Of a DNA stretch of 38,641 nt, positions 1 to 7,683 are shown piece by piece. The notes under the pieces are model-generated. The model made no database searches. It had not been told where the DNA came from and saw nothing but the letters and a program-made list of their open reading frames with translations. The position numbers and the translations under genes were made by a program. Every line of letters starts with the position of its first letter. Position 1 is the stretch's first letter. Source of the stretch: a virus; the IMG/VR virus record IMGVR_UViG_3300043409_001949, positions 1 through 38,641 of that record; one strand, written 5' to 3'.

Positions 1-129
1 AACATCGGTTTTGTGCAAGTGGGGCTAATGTGCTAAATTGAACATCAGTAATTCTAATAGGCTTTTGTACTAAATTCAGCAGTTGTACTACTAAATCCCC
101 ACCTGCACAAAGCCGTTTACCGTTAGCGG
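1..129 (-). repeat. attC-like site A (left edge cut by window)
   Basis: Imperfect inverted repeat at the 3' end of the 164-aa gene. The left arm CGGTTTTGTGCAAGTGGGG (from base 6) is complementary to the right arm CCCCACCTGCACAAAGCCG (about 98-116). The outer boxes are AAC at bases 1-3 and GTTAGCGG at 122-129. The loop holds the words GTGCTAAATTGAACAT and TTGTACTAAATT that recur in the other sites. Its arms nearly match those of the site at 30792-30925. The window begins exactly at the outer AAC. Confidence 0.7.
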
Positions 130-134
130 TCAGG

Positions 135-629
135 CTAAAGAACACTCACGATATTTTCAAAATTCACAAAAGTATGACCTTTTCCTTTTTCTGAACCTTG
201 ACCTTCATACCAAAAACCATACTGCATAGTTTCAGGATATAATTTTACAATTTCGCCTTCAACTTCGCCTTTACGAACAAGTTTTGCAATCACTTTTTGA
301 CCTTCAACTAATTCAAGTTTTAGGTTATTATCAGCAACCCATTTTTTAATAAATGTTTCTTGAACTTTACTTCTATCATAACAAACACTATCAAGAATTT
401 CCACAAGTTCACTATCAGGTGAAAATCCTTCATCTTCAAATTCTTTTGCAATTTCATAGCCGTTATCATTGCTATGCCATTGTAGCACTTTTTCGGCTGT
501 TTCAATACAATCTTCTAATGGTGTTGAATCGTTGCACCATTCTTTTACTTGCTTGCCTACGATTTGAGCAAGTTCTTTTACCATTTCTTCATTCCAAGTT
601 GGACGAGTTGTTGTTAATGTTTCTGACAT
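135..629 (-). CDS. cassette gene, hypothetical 164-aa protein
   Basis: I do not recognise the family. It is an acidic soluble protein without signal peptide or membrane segment; the N-terminal two thirds look helical and charged, and the C-terminal part (about residues 105-164) reads as a small beta domain with alternating K/E and hydrophobic residues. The ATG at 629 is preceded by the A/T-rich stretch usual for this replicon and lies about 45 bp inside the GTTAGCGG end box of site B. The stop (135-137) lies a few bases before the end box of site A. One gene tightly framed by two attC-like sites is the standard integron cassette layout. Confidence 0.75.
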   Translation of the reverse strand: MSETLTTTRPTWNEEMVKELAQIVGKQVKEWCNDSTPLEDCIETAEKVLQWHSNDNGYEIAKEFEDEGFSPDSELVEILDSVCYDRSKVQETFIKKWVADNNLKLELVEGQKVIAKLVRKGEVEGEIVKLYPETMQYGFWYEGQGSEKGKGHTFVNFENIVSVL

Positions 630-675
630 TTTTTATAAATTTAAAATTTGATACCCTTGTGAAACTAAGCCCGAA

Positions 676-809
676 CCGCTAACAAGGTTTTGTAGCAATA
701 GGGGCAGAAGTGCTTTAATTAAGCTGTGTACTTCTAATCAGCTTTAGTGGGTAACTAAGCAGTAGTGCTTTCTAATCCCCTACTGCTACAAGCCCTAGAC
801 CGTTATCGG
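676..809 (-). repeat. attC-like site B
   Basis: Outer boxes are CCGCTAAC (676-683) and GTTATCGG (802-809). The arms GGTTTTGTAGCAATAGGGG (686-704) and CCCCTACTGCTACAAGCC (about 777-794) pair with few mismatches, and short unpaired spacers lie between the boxes and arms. The loop holds GTGCTTTAATTAAGC and AGTGCTTTCTAATCCCC. The stop codon of the 803-1534 gene is inside the end box. Confidence 0.8.
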
Positions 810-1534
810 AAACCGTAAGGACACTCTACAACTTTGAAAGTGTAAACCCAAACAAACGGGTTTTCTTGCCAACTTTGAGAACCATTTATTGACATCCAAA
901 GACTTTTATAGCTATCAATTGGACTTCTATAATAAAGTTCATCTTCGGCATCTTGAACGTAATAGTTTTTGTAACCTAAATATTTTTGAAATATTGACGA
1001 TTTGACAATTGAAGTTTCTAAACCTTCATTAATTGCATCTTCTTCGGAAATATCTTGTAAGCGTTCAACTCTTACATTTACAACTTCTAAAAAAAGACGA
1101 CAAACATCTTTTGGCATAAATAAACTTGGCTTCCAAACAAAATCATATAAGCCTTTTAGTCCAGCATTTTCAAAACTATCATTATCAGCTTTATAAAATA
1201 TCCTTTGACCTTTCACAGCAAAAGTTTCACGACCCCAAATGACATCCCCAACAACAAACTTTTGTTTTAATAAATCACAAACATTATTTTCTGATTTAAC
1301 ACCAAAAGCAACGTGGTTTCCCCTGTAACTATTCCCAATCTCAAACCCCATAAAGTCCCATTTAGGATAATCGAGTTTAATAATTCGCCTTGTTTCTGTT
1401 TTTTTACCTTTCAAAATGGCTTGAACCATTGGAGTTGAAAAAAGCATTGGACGAAAAACGGCATCCGATAACAGGGGTTTTGCAAGAGGCAAAGCAGTAG
1501 TGCTACCCTCATCATTTGTAATTCTATTTTGCAT
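803..1534 (-). CDS. cassette gene, ASCH-like phage/prophage protein
   Basis: Residues 30-50 (MLFSTPMVQAILKGKKTETRR) carry the hallmark start of a common phage-associated family usually called ASCH-like, a fold linked to RNA or modified-base binding; the precise activity is unknown. That homologous part begins at the internal ATG at 1447, just after the GTTATCGG box of site C. The 29 codons upstream lie inside site C and are open in frame, so the longer form would carry an attC-encoded leader. The TAA stop (803-805) is part of the TAAC end box of site B. The W-x-R-E-T-F motif near residue 100 and the tryptophan-rich C-terminus fit the family. Confidence 0.8.
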   Translation of the reverse strand: MQNRITNDEGSTTALPLAKPLLSDAVFRPMLFSTPMVQAILKGKKTETRRIIKLDYPKWDFMGFEIGNSYRGNHVAFGVKSENNVCDLLKQKFVVGDVIWGRETFAVKGQRIFYKADNDSFENAGLKGLYDFVWKPSLFMPKDVCRLFLEVVNVRVERLQDISEEDAINEGLETSIVKSSIFQKYLGYKNYYVQDAEDELYYRSPIDSYKSLWMSINGSQSWQENPFVWVYTFKVVECPYGFR

Positions 1535-1599
1535 TTGTAAGTAATTTAAACATTAGTAATTCTATTTTTTGCCCCTCGCAAAGCCCTAATCCGTTATGT
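1465..1599 (-). repeat. attC-like site C
   Basis: Outer boxes are CCGATAAC (1465-1472) and GTTATGTG (1593-1600). The arms GGGTTTTGCAAGAGGCA (from about 1475) and TGCCCCTCGCAAAGCCC (about 1570-1586) are complementary. The loop contains AGTAATTCTATT and ATTTGTAATTCTATT, repeated in other sites. The left half overlaps the 5' end of the long form of the ASCH-like gene. Confidence 0.8.
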
Positions 1600-1603
1600 G
1601 CCA

Positions 1604-1786
1604 TTATAGCAAACCACAACGACCAGCATTATCAATTTCGGCTTTATCAAATTTTGTTTTCGCTGACCGACTTCCGTATTTTCTGAAAGTAGTTAGTTCA
1701 AACTTTGGAGAAAACAACACATCAAACATTGCGAATAAGCGAAACCAAAATTTAAGTTTCCACGCTTTGAAAGAATAACGGCACAT
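1604..1786 (-). CDS. small cassette gene, basic 60-aa protein
   Basis: A 60-residue basic protein rich in F, K and W, beginning MCRYSFKAWKLKFWFRLF. The ATG overlaps the end box of site D (GTTATG), as often seen for integron cassettes, and the stop is followed within ten bases by the CATAAC box of site C. The frame also stays open 22 codons further upstream through site D to an ATG at 1852. An opposite-strand ORF (1596-1778) exists because the two end boxes are inverted repeats; the minus-strand reading is preferred because it matches the direction of all neighbours. Function unknown. Confidence 0.5.
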   Translation of the reverse strand: MCRYSFKAWKLKFWFRLFAMFDVLFSPKFELTTFRKYGSRSAKTKFDKAEIDNAGRCGLL

Positions 1787-1919
1787 AACAGGCGGTTTGC
1801 CGTCAGTGGCGGTTGAGTGCTTAATTTGGTCATTTCTGCTATTCATAATCATTTGTATTAAAGTGAAACATTTGTGCTATTTATCCCCAACGAACGCAAA
1901 ACCACAAAACGTTAGCCGC
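1781..1919 (-). repeat. attC-like site D
   Basis: Outer boxes are GCACATAAC (1781-1789) and GTTAGCCGC (1911-1919). The arms GGCGGTTTGCCGTCAGTGGCGG and CCCCAACGAACGCAAAACCAC pair with several G-T wobbles. The loop contains GAAACATTTGTGCTATTTATCCCC. The stop of the phosphoribosyltransferase-like gene is inside the end box. Confidence 0.75.
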
Positions 1920-2364
1920 AATGGTGTTCATACCACATACGGACAATTTTGCTATTCAAAAATTGACTGTAATAATCAGGAAACACATTTCCCTCAACAT
2001 ACAAGCAAGCCGAATGGATGATTTTTTCTTTTGATTTTAATTTGTTTTCCACTTTTTTAAGTGCTTTACCCTTGCAAATTTTATCATCAACTATCAGCAC
2101 ACTTTTATATTTGTCAGGCAATGATTTTATTTCAGAAGGTGTAAATACTGGTTTGCCTGTTTGGTTTGAGAAAAATGCACCCATTATCCACCCACTCCTT
2201 TTTAACGCAACTATACAATCGAAATCACAATCTATTTTTGAAAACAACTCTATCATAGCCGAATGATAATCTTCCATAGATACCACTGCGGCTAACACGG
2301 GGTTGGCAAAAGCGGGGCTTCCGTTTTCCAATTGAACATTTGTGGTTATATTATCTTCTGTCAT
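1912..2364 (-). CDS. cassette gene, phosphoribosyltransferase-like protein
   Basis: Residues 89-102 (VLIVDDKICKGKAL) match the PRPP-binding loop of type I phosphoribosyltransferases (hydrophobics, DD, then a G-x-[AT] turn). An earlier segment, DCIVALKRSGWIMGAFFSNQ, corresponds to the strand-loop before the active site. Members salvage nucleobases or act in phage and toxin contexts; the substrate cannot be told here. The family-like part starts at the internal ATG at 2277, directly after the GTTAGCC box of site E; the 29 upstream codons lie in site E and stay in frame. The TAA stop sits inside the GGCTAAC box of site D. Confidence 0.75.
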   Translation of the reverse strand: MTEDNITTNVQLENGSPAFANPVLAAVVSMEDYHSAMIELFSKIDCDFDCIVALKRSGWIMGAFFSNQTGKPVFTPSEIKSLPDKYKSVLIVDDKICKGKALKKVENKLKSKEKIIHSACLYVEGNVFPDYYSQFLNSKIVRMWYEHHCG

Positions 2365-2420
2365 TCCATGAAACTTTTGTGGGTATAATTACCCCTTCTT
2401 CGCCAAGCCATAAAACGCAC
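2288..2420 (-). repeat. attC-like site E, outer box degenerate at the phage junction
   Basis: The inner box GCGGCTAAC (2288-2296) and the arms GGGGTTGGCAAAAGCGGGG and CCCCTTCTTCGCCAAGCC (about 2391-2409) are clear. On the side facing the phage lysis module the expected GTTA box is absent; AAACGCAC (about 2413-2420) is there instead. The site marks the boundary between the cassette group and phage DNA. Confidence 0.65.
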
Positions 2421-2454
2421 TTAAATAGTTAAATAATTATTTTTCATAATTTAG

Positions 2455-2775
2455 TTAATAATTAAATATTACATATGCGTTGTATTTAGTTTTTATATAT
2501 GACAAAAACTCCATAGGCTCTGTTATATCAAACCCATCTACTGTAATTAAAAATTCGTCGTATATCCAAGACTTTAACTCTGATAGTATCTGCAATCTAT
2601 TAGATGTACACCCAAAGTTGTTAGTCACAAAATCAAATAACCTTAACTCAAATTCATTATCAAATTCGAGTTGTCTTTCTATGTTTTCATTATCCTTTTT
2701 GTTGTGATTAAAAATTTCTTGATTGTCCCAAAATTCCTTTTTAATCGCTTCTAATTTTGTTATTAAACGTTTCAT
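2455..2775 (-). CDS. hypothetical phage protein, 106 aa
   Basis: No family recognised. A charged, mostly helical protein (MKRLITKLEAIKKEFWDN...) with a more hydrophobic C-terminus. It has its own promoter (2804-2834), which matches in spacing and -7 sequence the promoter of the 31351-31722 gene, and both proteins begin with a similar MK-x-L-T/I-K start, so the two may be co-regulated. It is the last phage gene of the structural/lysis region, downstream of the terminator at 2860-2888. Confidence 0.7.
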   Translation of the reverse strand: MKRLITKLEAIKKEFWDNQEIFNHNKKDNENIERQLEFDNEFELRLFDFVTNNFGCTSNRLQILSELKSWIYDEFLITVDGFDITEPMEFLSYIKTKYNAYVIFNY

Positions 2776-2803
2776 TTTGTTTTTAAATAAATAATTAATT
2801 ATT

Positions 2804-2834
2804 CAAAGTAAATTAAATTATTTTACAATTGCAA
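2804..2834 (-). promoter_or_regulatory. Bacteroidota-type promoter
   Basis: On the minus strand TTG (2832-2834), a 20-bp spacer, then TTACTTTG (2804-2811), close to the Bacteroidota -33/-7 consensus TTTG/TAnnTTTG. It lies about 30 bp upstream of the 2775 start. The same TTG-N20-TTACTTTG arrangement occurs at 31743-31773. Confidence 0.5.
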
Positions 2835-2854
2835 ATTTTTTATCATTTTTTTAT

Positions 2855-2888
2855 AAAAAAACCGCGCCCTTTAAAAAAGAACACGGTT
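2855..2888 (-). terminator. rho-independent terminator after the lysis genes
   Basis: Minus-strand hairpin AACCGTG ... CGCGGTT (arms 2882-2888 and 2860-2866, 7 pairs with one G-T) followed by a run of at least six T. It sits about 70 bp past the stop of the spanin-like gene and ends the lysis operon. Confidence 0.7.
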
Positions 2889-2957
2889 GCAACCTTAATC
2901 AATTAACAAAATAAAACAATTATAATGCAATATGCAATAATTATTTTAAAAAACAAA

Positions 2958-3491
2958 TTATTTTTTCATTTTTAATGGTATAATATTTTTATCTACATAT
3001 ATATTATTATTCTTGTTACTGTTTTGTATATCTACGAAATATTTTTTCTTACCTAATGCCCATGACCTTTTCCAAAAGCAAACAACTTTTATAGTATCAA
3101 ATATTTTGTATTTTAACCTGGTATTTATGGTATCTATTTTATCTAAAATAAATATACTGTTTTTGTTTATTATAGTGTCCTTTTCTTTTTTAAAATATAT
3201 TGTATCTACTATTACACTTCTTGTTTCTATATATCTTTCTATTTGCTTTTCTTTTAATTTAGGGATATTCAGCTCACCTATTAATTCTTTTATATCGCTT
3301 CTCAAAATATACTTATCTGATATCTGTGTATGTCTATTGCTATCTTTATCTATGTATATTATTTTAGTTTTCGTTGCGTTTGTGGATTCTATTTTATCGT
3401 CTCTATGGCACTTTTGTAAGTGTAAAACCAATAATATTAAAGTAGATAGAGCCATAGCAGTTCCTGTGTATTTTTGCAATTTGTTAATCAT
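2958..3491 (-). CDS. membrane-anchored spanin-like protein
   Basis: 177 aa. A hydrophobic N-terminal segment (about residues 10-27) ending in LHLQKC is followed by a charged, T/D/K-rich periplasmic-type region with alternating short strands. It overlaps the M15 endolysin gene by 8 bp and precedes a terminator, the usual place for a spanin or other lysis accessory. The cysteine after the hydrophobic stretch could be a lipoprotein site, though the lipobox is not canonical. Assignment rests on topology and position, not on a recognised domain. Confidence 0.55.
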   Translation of the reverse strand: MINKLQKYTGTAMALSTLILLVLHLQKCHRDDKIESTNATKTKIIYIDKDSNRHTQISDKYILRSDIKELIGELNIPKLKEKQIERYIETRSVIVDTIYFKKEKDTIINKNSIFILDKIDTINTRLKYKIFDTIKVVCFWKRSWALGKKKYFVDIQNSNKNNNIYVDKNIIPLKMKK

Positions 3492-3924
3492 TTTTATAAA
3501 TTGTTTTGCCGTTTATTTTTATTGCTCTTAGTTTTTGTTTTCTATTATTTTTAGAAAGATAAGAAATATGCACCCAGCTATCAAACTCCTGTATAAGTTG
3601 GTCAAATAATATTCCGCTATTTTTTATCGAAACATATACTTGTTCTGTTGTATATCCTTGTACTTGAATATCTATCGCTTGCCCTTTACAATGCTGCGAT
3701 GTGCTACTTCCGCCTATTGCTTTGTTGAGCTGTGTACACCTATACCCACTTGTTATATTTATTTTAGCGTTGTTAAATAGCTTTAATAATTTAGGTATTA
3801 AATACTCATGAAGCTCTATTATATTTGAATATTCAATACCAGTAGGTATATTCTCTATACCTATCCGTATTGCCGTATTACTATACGTATAATCAATTAA
3901 ATCAAATTTTATTTTTGCCAGCAT
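3484..3924 (-). CDS. endolysin, peptidase M15 family (VanY-like)
   Basis: 146 aa. SGYRC (59-63), SQHCKGQAIDI (76-86) and WVHIS (117-121) are the M15 zinc-site motifs: H78 and D85 in H-x6-D and H119 in the WVHI loop. The family cleaves peptide bonds in peptidoglycan stem peptides, so this is the phage lysis enzyme. There is no signal peptide, so it needs the holin-like protein encoded just upstream. It overlaps the spanin-like gene. Confidence 0.93.
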   Translation of the reverse strand: MLAKIKFDLIDYTYSNTAIRIGIENIPTGIEYSNIIELHEYLIPKLLKLFNNAKINITSGYRCTQLNKAIGGSSTSQHCKGQAIDIQVQGYTTEQVYVSIKNSGILFDQLIQEFDSWVHISYLSKNNRKQKLRAIKINGKTIYKND

Positions 3925-3994
3925 TCTTTTATTTATATAATTACTTTTTATAATACTTATTTCTTAATTAATGAATTAAAATTTATTAAATATG

Positions 3995-4216
3995 CTATTC
4001 TTTTTTATAGTCTTGTTTTAAATAATACCCTATTATAATAGTTATTAAAGTGTCTAGTTTAGATAATGTATTTGTCTGCGATTCTGTTATTTCTTTATAG
4101 TTAAAAAGCGAATAAGAATATCCACACAACCAAACAAACGATATGAAAAAAACTATTATATTTCTCATATTCACCTTCGTCATTTCTTTTAATATACGTT
4201 CCATATCCCTACTCAT
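3995..4216 (-). CDS. small membrane protein, holin candidate
   Basis: Using the ATG at 4216, one base after the stop of the upstream tail gene, gives 73 aa. There is a charged amphipathic N-terminus, a membrane helix at about residues 18-38 (NIIVFFISFVWLCGYSYSLF), a short linker, and a second hydrophobic stretch (LDTLITIIIGYYL) before a lysine-rich tail. Size, topology and position immediately before the endolysin fit a holin. A longer reading from 4309 would run inside the upstream tail gene and is less likely. Confidence 0.65.
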   Translation of the reverse strand: MSRDMERILKEMTKVNMRNIIVFFISFVWLCGYSYSLFNYKEITESQTNTLSKLDTLITIIIGYYLKQDYKKE

Positions 4217-4217
4217 A

Positions 4218-5141
4218 TTAACACCTTTTTTTGATTTTCCTAATAAATTTCTCTTCAAGTGAAAACTCACAGCTTGCAAACATAACATTATCCACCCAAT
4301 TTGGCTCATAACTTGAATTAAATATTACATCAAGATTTATTACTTTATTTGGGTTTAACAAATTATAATCTGTTACCAATATCGAATCTGCCTGCAATAC
4401 CATTGTTTTAAAGTAACTATGAACAAAGCTAGGGGCAGAATAAATATTAGCCTTGTAAGTTTCTTTCTGCTCGTCTTTTATCCATACTTGCTCTCCGTTT
4501 TGATACCTTACAAATTCTTTTTCATAACTGGATTTAGGGTCTTTCACAACACTGTTTGGTATTCTAATACTTCCTGTCCAATTGCTATCTTTAAAGTCTA
4601 TGTACCTATTATTAATGGCATATACGCCATTAAATACAGTATCAAATCGCACCGTAAAATCTGCTCTTTCTTTTGTATATTTCCTTAAACAATATTCAAA
4701 GGAAAATAAACTTTTTGATGTTGAAAATAATTCATACACAGTATTTTTCACTCTGTAATTACCATCTCCGAAAGATTCGTACACAAGTTTCCAATCTATT
4801 AATACCCCTATTGCCTTTTGCGAGAATTGATTTTGTATAAACCCAAAATTGTAATAAGTGCCAAAATCATTATTGTTTAAAATTGTAATGTCTTCAAAAT
4901 CTATCCCGTTATATTTTTGTAAATGTAAATTACATCCAACAACGGTATTCTCCGCAAAATAAATATAATCACTCTTATCATTTTGAAAATCGTTCATTTC
5001 GTCGCTCCAAAAAACGGGCAATTCATAACAACAATTTTTAACAGACAGGTTGCTACTTGTATCTGTGCCTATGTTTTGGACAGGCTCTTCTTTTACGTTT
5101 ATAACCGTAAAATCCGTTTTGACAATATCTCCTAATATCAT
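4218..5141 (-). CDS. tail/baseplate-region protein, 307 aa
   Basis: No named domain recognised. The protein is beta-rich with many aromatic residues and resembles distal tail or receptor-side structural proteins in composition. The start overlaps the end of the 782-aa tail gene by four bases (ATGA), indicating translational coupling. It lies between the tail genes and the lysis cassette, where siphophages encode peripheral baseplate or adhesin components. Confidence 0.6.
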   Translation of the reverse strand: MILGDIVKTDFTVINVKEEPVQNIGTDTSSNLSVKNCCYELPVFWSDEMNDFQNDKSDYIYFAENTVVGCNLHLQKYNGIDFEDITILNNNDFGTYYNFGFIQNQFSQKAIGVLIDWKLVYESFGDGNYRVKNTVYELFSTSKSLFSFEYCLRKYTKERADFTVRFDTVFNGVYAINNRYIDFKDSNWTGSIRIPNSVVKDPKSSYEKEFVRYQNGEQVWIKDEQKETYKANIYSAPSFVHSYFKTMVLQADSILVTDYNLLNPNKVINLDVIFNSSYEPNWVDNVMFASCEFSLEEKFIRKIKKRC

Positions 5142-7486
5142 ATATTTTGTAATAAACTCTCGTTATTGTTTGTATCAATGTTTTCGTTTAAATTGCTAAC
5201 TATATAAGTTAAATCATTTGTGTTTATCTTTTCAAACAACCTACAATAAACCGTTTTCTTCCCGTCCGTCAAGTCTTTAGAATTTACATATCCTATTATA
5301 GTTATAACTCCTCCACCTATACTCATTGATATATTTTTTATTGTTTTAAAAGTATTATCCCTGTCTATCATTGTTTTTCTTGCATCCGCTAAACCGCTAC
5401 TTTCAAAGTCTTCTATCATAAAGTAAGCTGATAAATCACTCAATATATAGGTATTAAGTGTTGTAAACTTAGCCTCTATTCTTGTTAATCCTTTTATATA
5501 TTTTGTTCCTGCATCTAAGAGTTCTAAATTGTTTGCATCGAATGATTTTATGCTCTCTAAGGTAAATCCTCCACTTATGTAATCATTTATTAATATTTCT
5601 TTATCAATATTGTCCTCATACACACTACCGTTCCAGCTGAAAATAGCCTTAGTTCTATGAAATAGAGTGTATCCATTTAATTGATAGTAATAGTAATAGT
5701 AAGGAATCCCTTTCACTGGGCTTGATGGCATATATAAGTCAGATGGTATGCTATTTATATTAGCCTTTATCCAGGTTTCCCAACGCACAACAAATGGGTA
5801 ATTAATTTCATAGTACTTTTTAGTTGGCTCGTCTAAGTCACTTCTACGTTTTATTTCATACGTATTTTTTTGGCTAACCTTAAACGGCATTACTTTATTT
5901 ATCTCAATATCTTTTACCCCAAAGCTATCATTTGCAAAACTAGATACCGAATTGTAAACACTATCTAATACTAATGTATTTCCAGCCTTAACCGCTATAA
6001 TACTTGATTCTATTGCTTGTATATCAATACCAATAGTGTTGTCGTATGATATTAGAGTAGTCGCCATTACGTCGTCCGTAGGGAACAACTCTATATTGTC
6101 TGTATATTTATAATAGAACTCTGCTCTCTCCGAGAATGGATTCAACCCATATAATGTAGTTGCATTAAATATGTCTATGTTAGGCAGGGACTCAAAGGCT
6201 TTGTTATAATCTACAACATTTCTTGACGAAATAAATGTGCTTACGGGTGTGTCTATGGATAGAAATAAAACATAATCACTATTATTAGACTTTAATGATT
6301 CTATTACTTTTGATCCTAGTTCTATTTGTGTACTTATTTCAATTTCATTCGGATTTATTATCGTTATACTTAGATTATTGTTAAACACTTTATAACCTAA
6401 GCTATCTTGTTCTATTGAAAGCCTAGTAACATTGCTGTAACACAGATTTTGTAAATATGTTTTATCAATTTCATTATAATTACTTTTTAATGCAACGAAA
6501 GATAATTGATATGTATAATCTAATATATTACTTATTGCAAAACTTGTACCTACTCTTATTTTAATGTCATTTACTTTTTGCAAGTCAATTGAATTATTAA
6601 TACTACTACCAACGCTATATTCTATTGATTTTATATTATATTTAGGTATTCCGTTTTCTAAGTTCCTATCATACCCTGCTGTATTTGTACTTATACTAGT
6701 ATCTATACTTTCTTTTAATATGCCATTAGAATCTTTTACAGATATAGAATATTTAAACTCATAATCATTTGAAAAATCACTACTTGGCAATCCATTACTT
6801 ATGTCTGAAAGCAAAGTGTCGCTTATAAAGTCGAATAGTTTAAATGTGTGTTTTAGCGTAAAATTCTTTATAACTCCAGTATTGTTTATTTTAATCTCGC
6901 AATTACCTATTTTTGCAGGATTAGATAGACTAGAAATCATATCGTAATATGTACCAACTATATTAGCCAATCCATTATATTGATTAGTCTCACCTGTTAT
7001 TTTATTTTTATAATTATTATTTTTGTAGTCAAATTCATATTTATATTCAATGCTTTTAAATTCATTTGCAGATGCAATCATTATGTTTGTTGTGCCTCCA
7101 TAAAATTCGCCAAACGGCAATGCAAAGCTAGGGTTTCCTATTAATTCGACCCTAATAGCCGTATCACTAAATATATCAACTATTCTCCAGTCAGCACCAG
7201 TTACCCACATTCCAGGAGGAGGGTTTGTAAATGTTATTCTAATAATTTCATTTAATTTAAAAATATCGAAAGTACCAGCCGATTGTGAACTTATTAAATT
7301 AGTTGTATTCGTAGTTCCTATACTTAACGGCGTAGGACCTGTTGTAATTATATTATCGTCGCTAGAAAATATAACAAATTCTGTATCAAAATTACATTCA
7401 AATATTATATCATCTTGTATGTTTCCTATTAACAAAGGGGACTCTACTCCTTTGTTAATGAATTTTTCAGAAATTATATTTATCAT
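5138..7486 (-). CDS. large tail/baseplate protein, 782 aa
   Basis: A long beta-rich protein dominated by S, N, I and Y, with several segments like repeated Ig- or jelly-roll-type domains and an N-terminal stretch resembling a tail-surface domain. No enzymatic motif seen. It overlaps its neighbours on both sides by four bases, so it belongs to one coupled block with the 307-aa protein and the small coiled-coil protein. Role as a minor tail or baseplate wedge/receptor-binding component is inferred from position after the tape measure and hub genes. Confidence 0.65.
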   Translation of the reverse strand: MINIISEKFINKGVESPLLIGNIQDDIIFECNFDTEFVIFSSDDNIITTGPTPLSIGTTNTTNLISSQSAGTFDIFKLNEIIRITFTNPPPGMWVTGADWRIVDIFSDTAIRVELIGNPSFALPFGEFYGGTTNIMIASANEFKSIEYKYEFDYKNNNYKNKITGETNQYNGLANIVGTYYDMISSLSNPAKIGNCEIKINNTGVIKNFTLKHTFKLFDFISDTLLSDISNGLPSSDFSNDYEFKYSISVKDSNGILKESIDTSISTNTAGYDRNLENGIPKYNIKSIEYSVGSSINNSIDLQKVNDIKIRVGTSFAISNILDYTYQLSFVALKSNYNEIDKTYLQNLCYSNVTRLSIEQDSLGYKVFNNNLSITIINPNEIEISTQIELGSKVIESLKSNNSDYVLFLSIDTPVSTFISSRNVVDYNKAFESLPNIDIFNATTLYGLNPFSERAEFYYKYTDNIELFPTDDVMATTLISYDNTIGIDIQAIESSIIAVKAGNTLVLDSVYNSVSSFANDSFGVKDIEINKVMPFKVSQKNTYEIKRRSDLDEPTKKYYEINYPFVVRWETWIKANINSIPSDLYMPSSPVKGIPYYYYYYQLNGYTLFHRTKAIFSWNGSVYEDNIDKEILINDYISGGFTLESIKSFDANNLELLDAGTKYIKGLTRIEAKFTTLNTYILSDLSAYFMIEDFESSGLADARKTMIDRDNTFKTIKNISMSIGGGVITIIGYVNSKDLTDGKKTVYCRLFEKINTNDLTYIVSNLNENIDTNNNESLLQNI

Positions 7487-7683
7487 GCTTGATTAAATTT
7501 GCTTAGTATTTCATTTAATTTTACAGATGCCTTATTTTTCTCGTCGTTAAGAGTTTCAATTTCTTTTTTAATTATCTCTCTTTTTTCAATAGGTAAAGAA
7601 CTCGACATATCATCTATTTCTTTCTGCAAGCAATCGATGTTAGACATCAACAAGCCAAGTGTTTTTATTATGTTATTTTCCAT
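7483..7683 (-). CDS. small coiled-coil protein in tail operon
   Basis: 66 aa from the ATG at 7683 (MENNIIKTLGLLMSN). A heptad-like alternation of L/I and charged residues runs through nearly the whole protein, with no membrane segment. It overlaps the end of the upstream hub-like gene and has a four-base ATGA overlap with the downstream gene. It may be an assembly scaffold or small tail subunit; function unknown. Confidence 0.6.
   Translation of the reverse strand: MENNIIKTLGLLMSNIDCLQKEIDDMSSSLPIEKREIIKKEIETLNDEKNKASVKLNEILSKFNQA

Noticed and set aside
1596-1778. Plus-strand 60-aa ORF starting in the site C end box
   Set aside because: It arises because both end boxes carry GTTATG in opposite directions; the minus-strand ORF agrees with the array direction, though I cannot fully exclude the other.
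2018-2266. Plus-strand 82-aa ORF
   Set aside because: Antisense to the phosphoribosyltransferase-like gene, which has a recognisable PRPP loop.
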